Below, piece by piece: positions 32,328 through 34,024 of a stretch of 34,024 nt of DNA. The DNA is from JAAUQA01 sp036351435 (lineage in GTDB: Bacteria; Pseudomonadota; Gammaproteobacteria; Competibacterales; Competibacteraceae). The translations under genes and the position numbers were made by a program. Where the stretch lies: assembly GCA_036351435.1 (NCBI GenBank), contig JAZBPA010000008.1:1-34024 (forward strand), in the 5' to 3' direction. The stretch's first letter is position 1. Every line of letters starts with the position of its first letter. Under the pieces are notes generated by a model. It saw nothing but the letters and a program-made list of their open reading frames with translations, was not told the origin of the DNA and did not search any database.

Positions 32328-33764
32328 TTAACCATTTGCAGTCTCTCCCCAAGACTCCATCATGGTCGCTAATAACACTTGTTCAAATTCAGCACCAAAT
32401 CGATTGATGATTAATTTCGGATCAGGAACCATATTTTTATCAGTGACTAAGCCAAATTGAACAAGACCATCGTACGATAAAATACTAACTCCCATTCCAA
32501 TACTACCCGACTGGGGCACCCAAAACATCATTTCCTTTATCCTGTCACCAGCATAGTAAAGTGGCATTTGCGGGCCGGGAACATTGGTCATTACCGCAGT
32601 GGCTTTTTTACTAAGCACTTTGATGGCGGAAGCTTGGACGATTTTTGGGCCGAAGCCTAACGTGCCCAACAAACCTAATGCCAAAATAGCCTGATAAGAA
32701 CCCTTAAGTCGCTCCATGCGTTTGCGGACTTCATAGATACGTGTCACAGGGTCTGCAATACCAATAGGGAGCTCCAGAAACACTAAGCCAAAATAATTCC
32801 CCAAGTTTTGCACTTGATCCAATGGTCGCAAGTTGACTGGCACTGTGGCGCGGATCTCCAAACCATCAACACATTCACCCTTTTCCACCAGATAGCTGCG
32901 GAGCGCTCCCGCCACGCAAGACAACAACACATCGTTGATGGAACAACCCAGCGCCTTACCAACAACCTTGATATCTGCCTGAGGAAGCGGGTCGATCCAA
33001 GCAACCCGCTTAATCACTCCGGGTTTGCCTTTGAATCGGGTGGGGTTATCGTCCGGCATGATCAATAACTTAGCGGCTTCAGAAACAACGCCGACACCAT
33101 GCGCAGCGTAACTCAGGAGATCAGGGGTATGCCGAACCACTTCCATACCTTCTTCCAGCAAGTGTTGTCCCGCCTTTACGGCATGATCAACGGCTTCGAA
33201 GGGGTGGAATAGGAGTTCAAAAATACCACCGTCATGATCGGTTTTGTGTTTGTGTTTATGCAGCGCTGTACGAATAGGTCTTTGCTTGATCTGTTCGGTT
33301 GGGGAAGTGGTCGTCATGGATAGCAGCACTTGGATTAGCGCAATGCCATCCGCATAGCAATGATGAATGCGGATGATTACGACGCTGCCACCCTCATAGC
33401 TATCTACTAAATGGTACTGCCATAAAGGCTTGGAAGGGTCCAAGGGGGTACTCATTAAATCACTGACCAACTCTTCTAGCGCTTCTTTATCCCCCTTACC
33501 CGCTAGACCTATGCGGCGAACGTGGCTGGCCAACTCAAAGTGGGGATCAGTTTCCCAGTAGTATCCGTTAGCGTGTGGCACCGGTTTTTGCTTAAACCGC
33601 TTATGGCTGAGAAACAGCGAAGATACTGTCCGCCGTAACTTCTCCAACTCCAGTTTATCTTCAAGCACCATCACCCCAGTGATCATCATCAGATTGTACG
33701 GGCGATCCATGCGCAACCAGGCGGTATCGATACTTGACATGTGCTCTCGTGCAGCAGCGGACAT
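32328..33764 (-). CDS. Wax ester synthase / diacylglycerol acyltransferase (WS/DGAT)
   Basis: A 478-residue acyltransferase that esterifies a fatty alcohol or diacylglycerol with acyl-CoA, forming wax esters or triacylglycerol. The active-site motif HHCYADG (134-140, HHxxxDG) is intact, preceded by the PLW motif in SKPLWQYHLVD and followed by SINDVLLSCVAGALRSYL, the conserved ND motif. The opening SSIDTAWLRMDRP is typical. ATG 33764 is preferred to the TTG two codons upstream because AAAAGG lies about eight bases before it. The neighbouring phasins, patatin and divergent acyl-CoA-binding protein fit neutral lipid storage. Confidence 0.93.
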   Translation of the reverse strand: MSAAAREHMSSIDTAWLRMDRPYNLMMITGVMVLEDKLELEKLRRTVSSLFLSHKRFKQKPVPHANGYYWETDPHFELASHVRRIGLAGKGDKEALEELVSDLMSTPLDPSKPLWQYHLVDSYEGGSVVIIRIHHCYADGIALIQVLLSMTTTSPTEQIKQRPIRTALHKHKHKTDHDGGIFELLFHPFEAVDHAVKAGQHLLEEGMEVVRHTPDLLSYAAHGVGVVSEAAKLLIMPDDNPTRFKGKPGVIKRVAWIDPLPQADIKVVGKALGCSINDVLLSCVAGALRSYLVEKGECVDGLEIRATVPVNLRPLDQVQNLGNYFGLVFLELPIGIADPVTRIYEVRKRMERLKGSYQAILALGLLGTLGFGPKIVQASAIKVLSKKATAVMTNVPGPQMPLYYAGDRIKEMMFWVPQSGSIGMGVSILSYDGLVQFGLVTDKNMVPDPKLIINRFGAEFEQVLLATMMESWGETANG

Positions 33765-33870
33765 AAGCAAGACCTTTTCTTAGCAAGTAATTTTTAGTGT
33801 TTGGCTCCGGTATCGCGTTGATGCCTTATCCGGCATTGCAAGCGGTGCCTTATCGCCAGTAAACTTTTAG

Positions 33871-33900
33871 TTGGCAAGTGTAGCAAATCTAGCCTATTGT
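33871..33900 (+). promoter_or_regulatory. Possible sigma70 promoter for the acyl-CoA-binding protein gene
   Basis: TTGGCA (33871-33876) and TATTGT (33895-33900) with an 18-base spacer, matching consensus at five and four of six positions. The site is about 55 bases upstream of ATG 33956, in the 191-base gap shared with the divergent WS/DGAT gene. Confidence 0.4.
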
Positions 33901-33955
33901 TTTTCCCTTCCAAACCATCACTATGCATTTTAGCCACCTAACTTGAGGAAGCACT

Positions 33956-34024
33956 ATGTCTGATCTCGAAACCAGCTTCAAAACCGCGTCTGAAGAAGTA
34001 TTGAAACTGAGCAAACGCCCCGAC
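33956..34024 (+). CDS. Acyl-CoA-binding protein (5' end only)
   Basis: The first 23 codons of a gene running off the right edge. GAGGA at 33945-33949 gives a good ribosome site for ATG 33956. The residues begin MSDLETSF and continue to LKLSKRPD, matching the first helix and turn of acyl-CoA-binding proteins (F..A...V..L.KRPD). These small cytosolic proteins carry long-chain acyl-CoA esters. Divergent placement from the WS/DGAT gene suggests delivery of its acyl-CoA substrate. Only about a quarter of the expected 85-90 residues is visible. Confidence 0.75.
   Translation, partial: MSDLETSFKTASEEVLKLSKRPD

Noticed and set aside
1..34024. CRISPR arrays, tRNA or rRNA genes, insertion sequences
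   Set aside because: No regularly spaced repeats, tRNA-like sequence or transposase motif was found; almost all space is filled by recognised core-type genes.

Overview
The window reads as a chromosomal segment of a Gammaproteobacterium. No phage, transposon, rRNA, tRNA or CRISPR signature was seen. The placement rests on the mutY-yggX pair, an SthA of the enterobacterial/pseudomonad type, a PilU retraction ATPase, a FimX-like degenerate GGDEF/EAL protein, cytochrome c4, CysZ, and a PhaD-like TetR regulator beside phasins. Two phasins, a WS/DGAT acyltransferase and an acyl-CoA-binding protein suggest a bacterium that stores carbon as polyhydroxyalkanoate (PHA) and/or neutral lipid. A Competibacter- or Plasticicumulans-like lineage would fit, but that is only a guess.

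Layout. 1-1964 (minus): an arsenic resistance operon arsR-arsC-acr3 with ATGA overlaps; acr3 runs off the left edge. 2111-7781 (plus): a cluster made of a secreted DUF4331 protein, a secreted TPR protein, a HupE/UreJ-like membrane protein with a periplasmic EF-hand, an ECF sigma factor, a ChrR-like cupin without a zinc anti-sigma motif, and two small coupled ORFs. 7778-12680 (minus): a complete branched-chain amino acid ABC transporter livKHMGF. 12796-14134 (minus): mutY-yggX. 14177-15055 (plus): a YeeZ-like epimerase. 15052-17475 (minus): a REC-REC-GGDEF-EAL protein with degenerate active sites. 17845-20196 (plus): cytochrome c4, a PilZ protein, queF and cysZ. 20159-25798 (minus): an aminotransferase, pilU, sthA and a fused sat-cysC. 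26062-28851 (minus): manC-manB for GDP-mannose supply. 29024-29647 (plus): a PhaD-like TetR regulator. 29725-33764 (minus): phasin, patatin, phasin, WS/DGAT. 33956-34024 (plus, partial): an acyl-CoA-binding protein.

Two regions look most like incompletely described systems. The first is the DUF4331/TPR/HupE-like/ECF/cupin cluster. It has the form of a sigma-controlled envelope module and carries several unusual inverted repeats: nested repeats upstream of the DUF4331 gene, an 11-bp hairpin inside the sigma gene, and a hairpin overlapping the Shine-Dalgarno of the small ORF pair. The second is the right-hand storage-granule locus, where a patatin lipase sits between two paralogous phasins, next to a wax ester/triacylglycerol synthase, a divergent acyl-CoA-binding protein and a PhaD-like regulator.

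Functional links elsewhere are more conventional. CysZ and Sat-CysC both serve sulfate assimilation. The FimX-like protein, PilZ protein and PilU suggest c-di-GMP control of type IV pili. ManC and ManB form a two-gene GDP-mannose pathway. All calls were made by reading the sequence and recalling family features; no database search was run.
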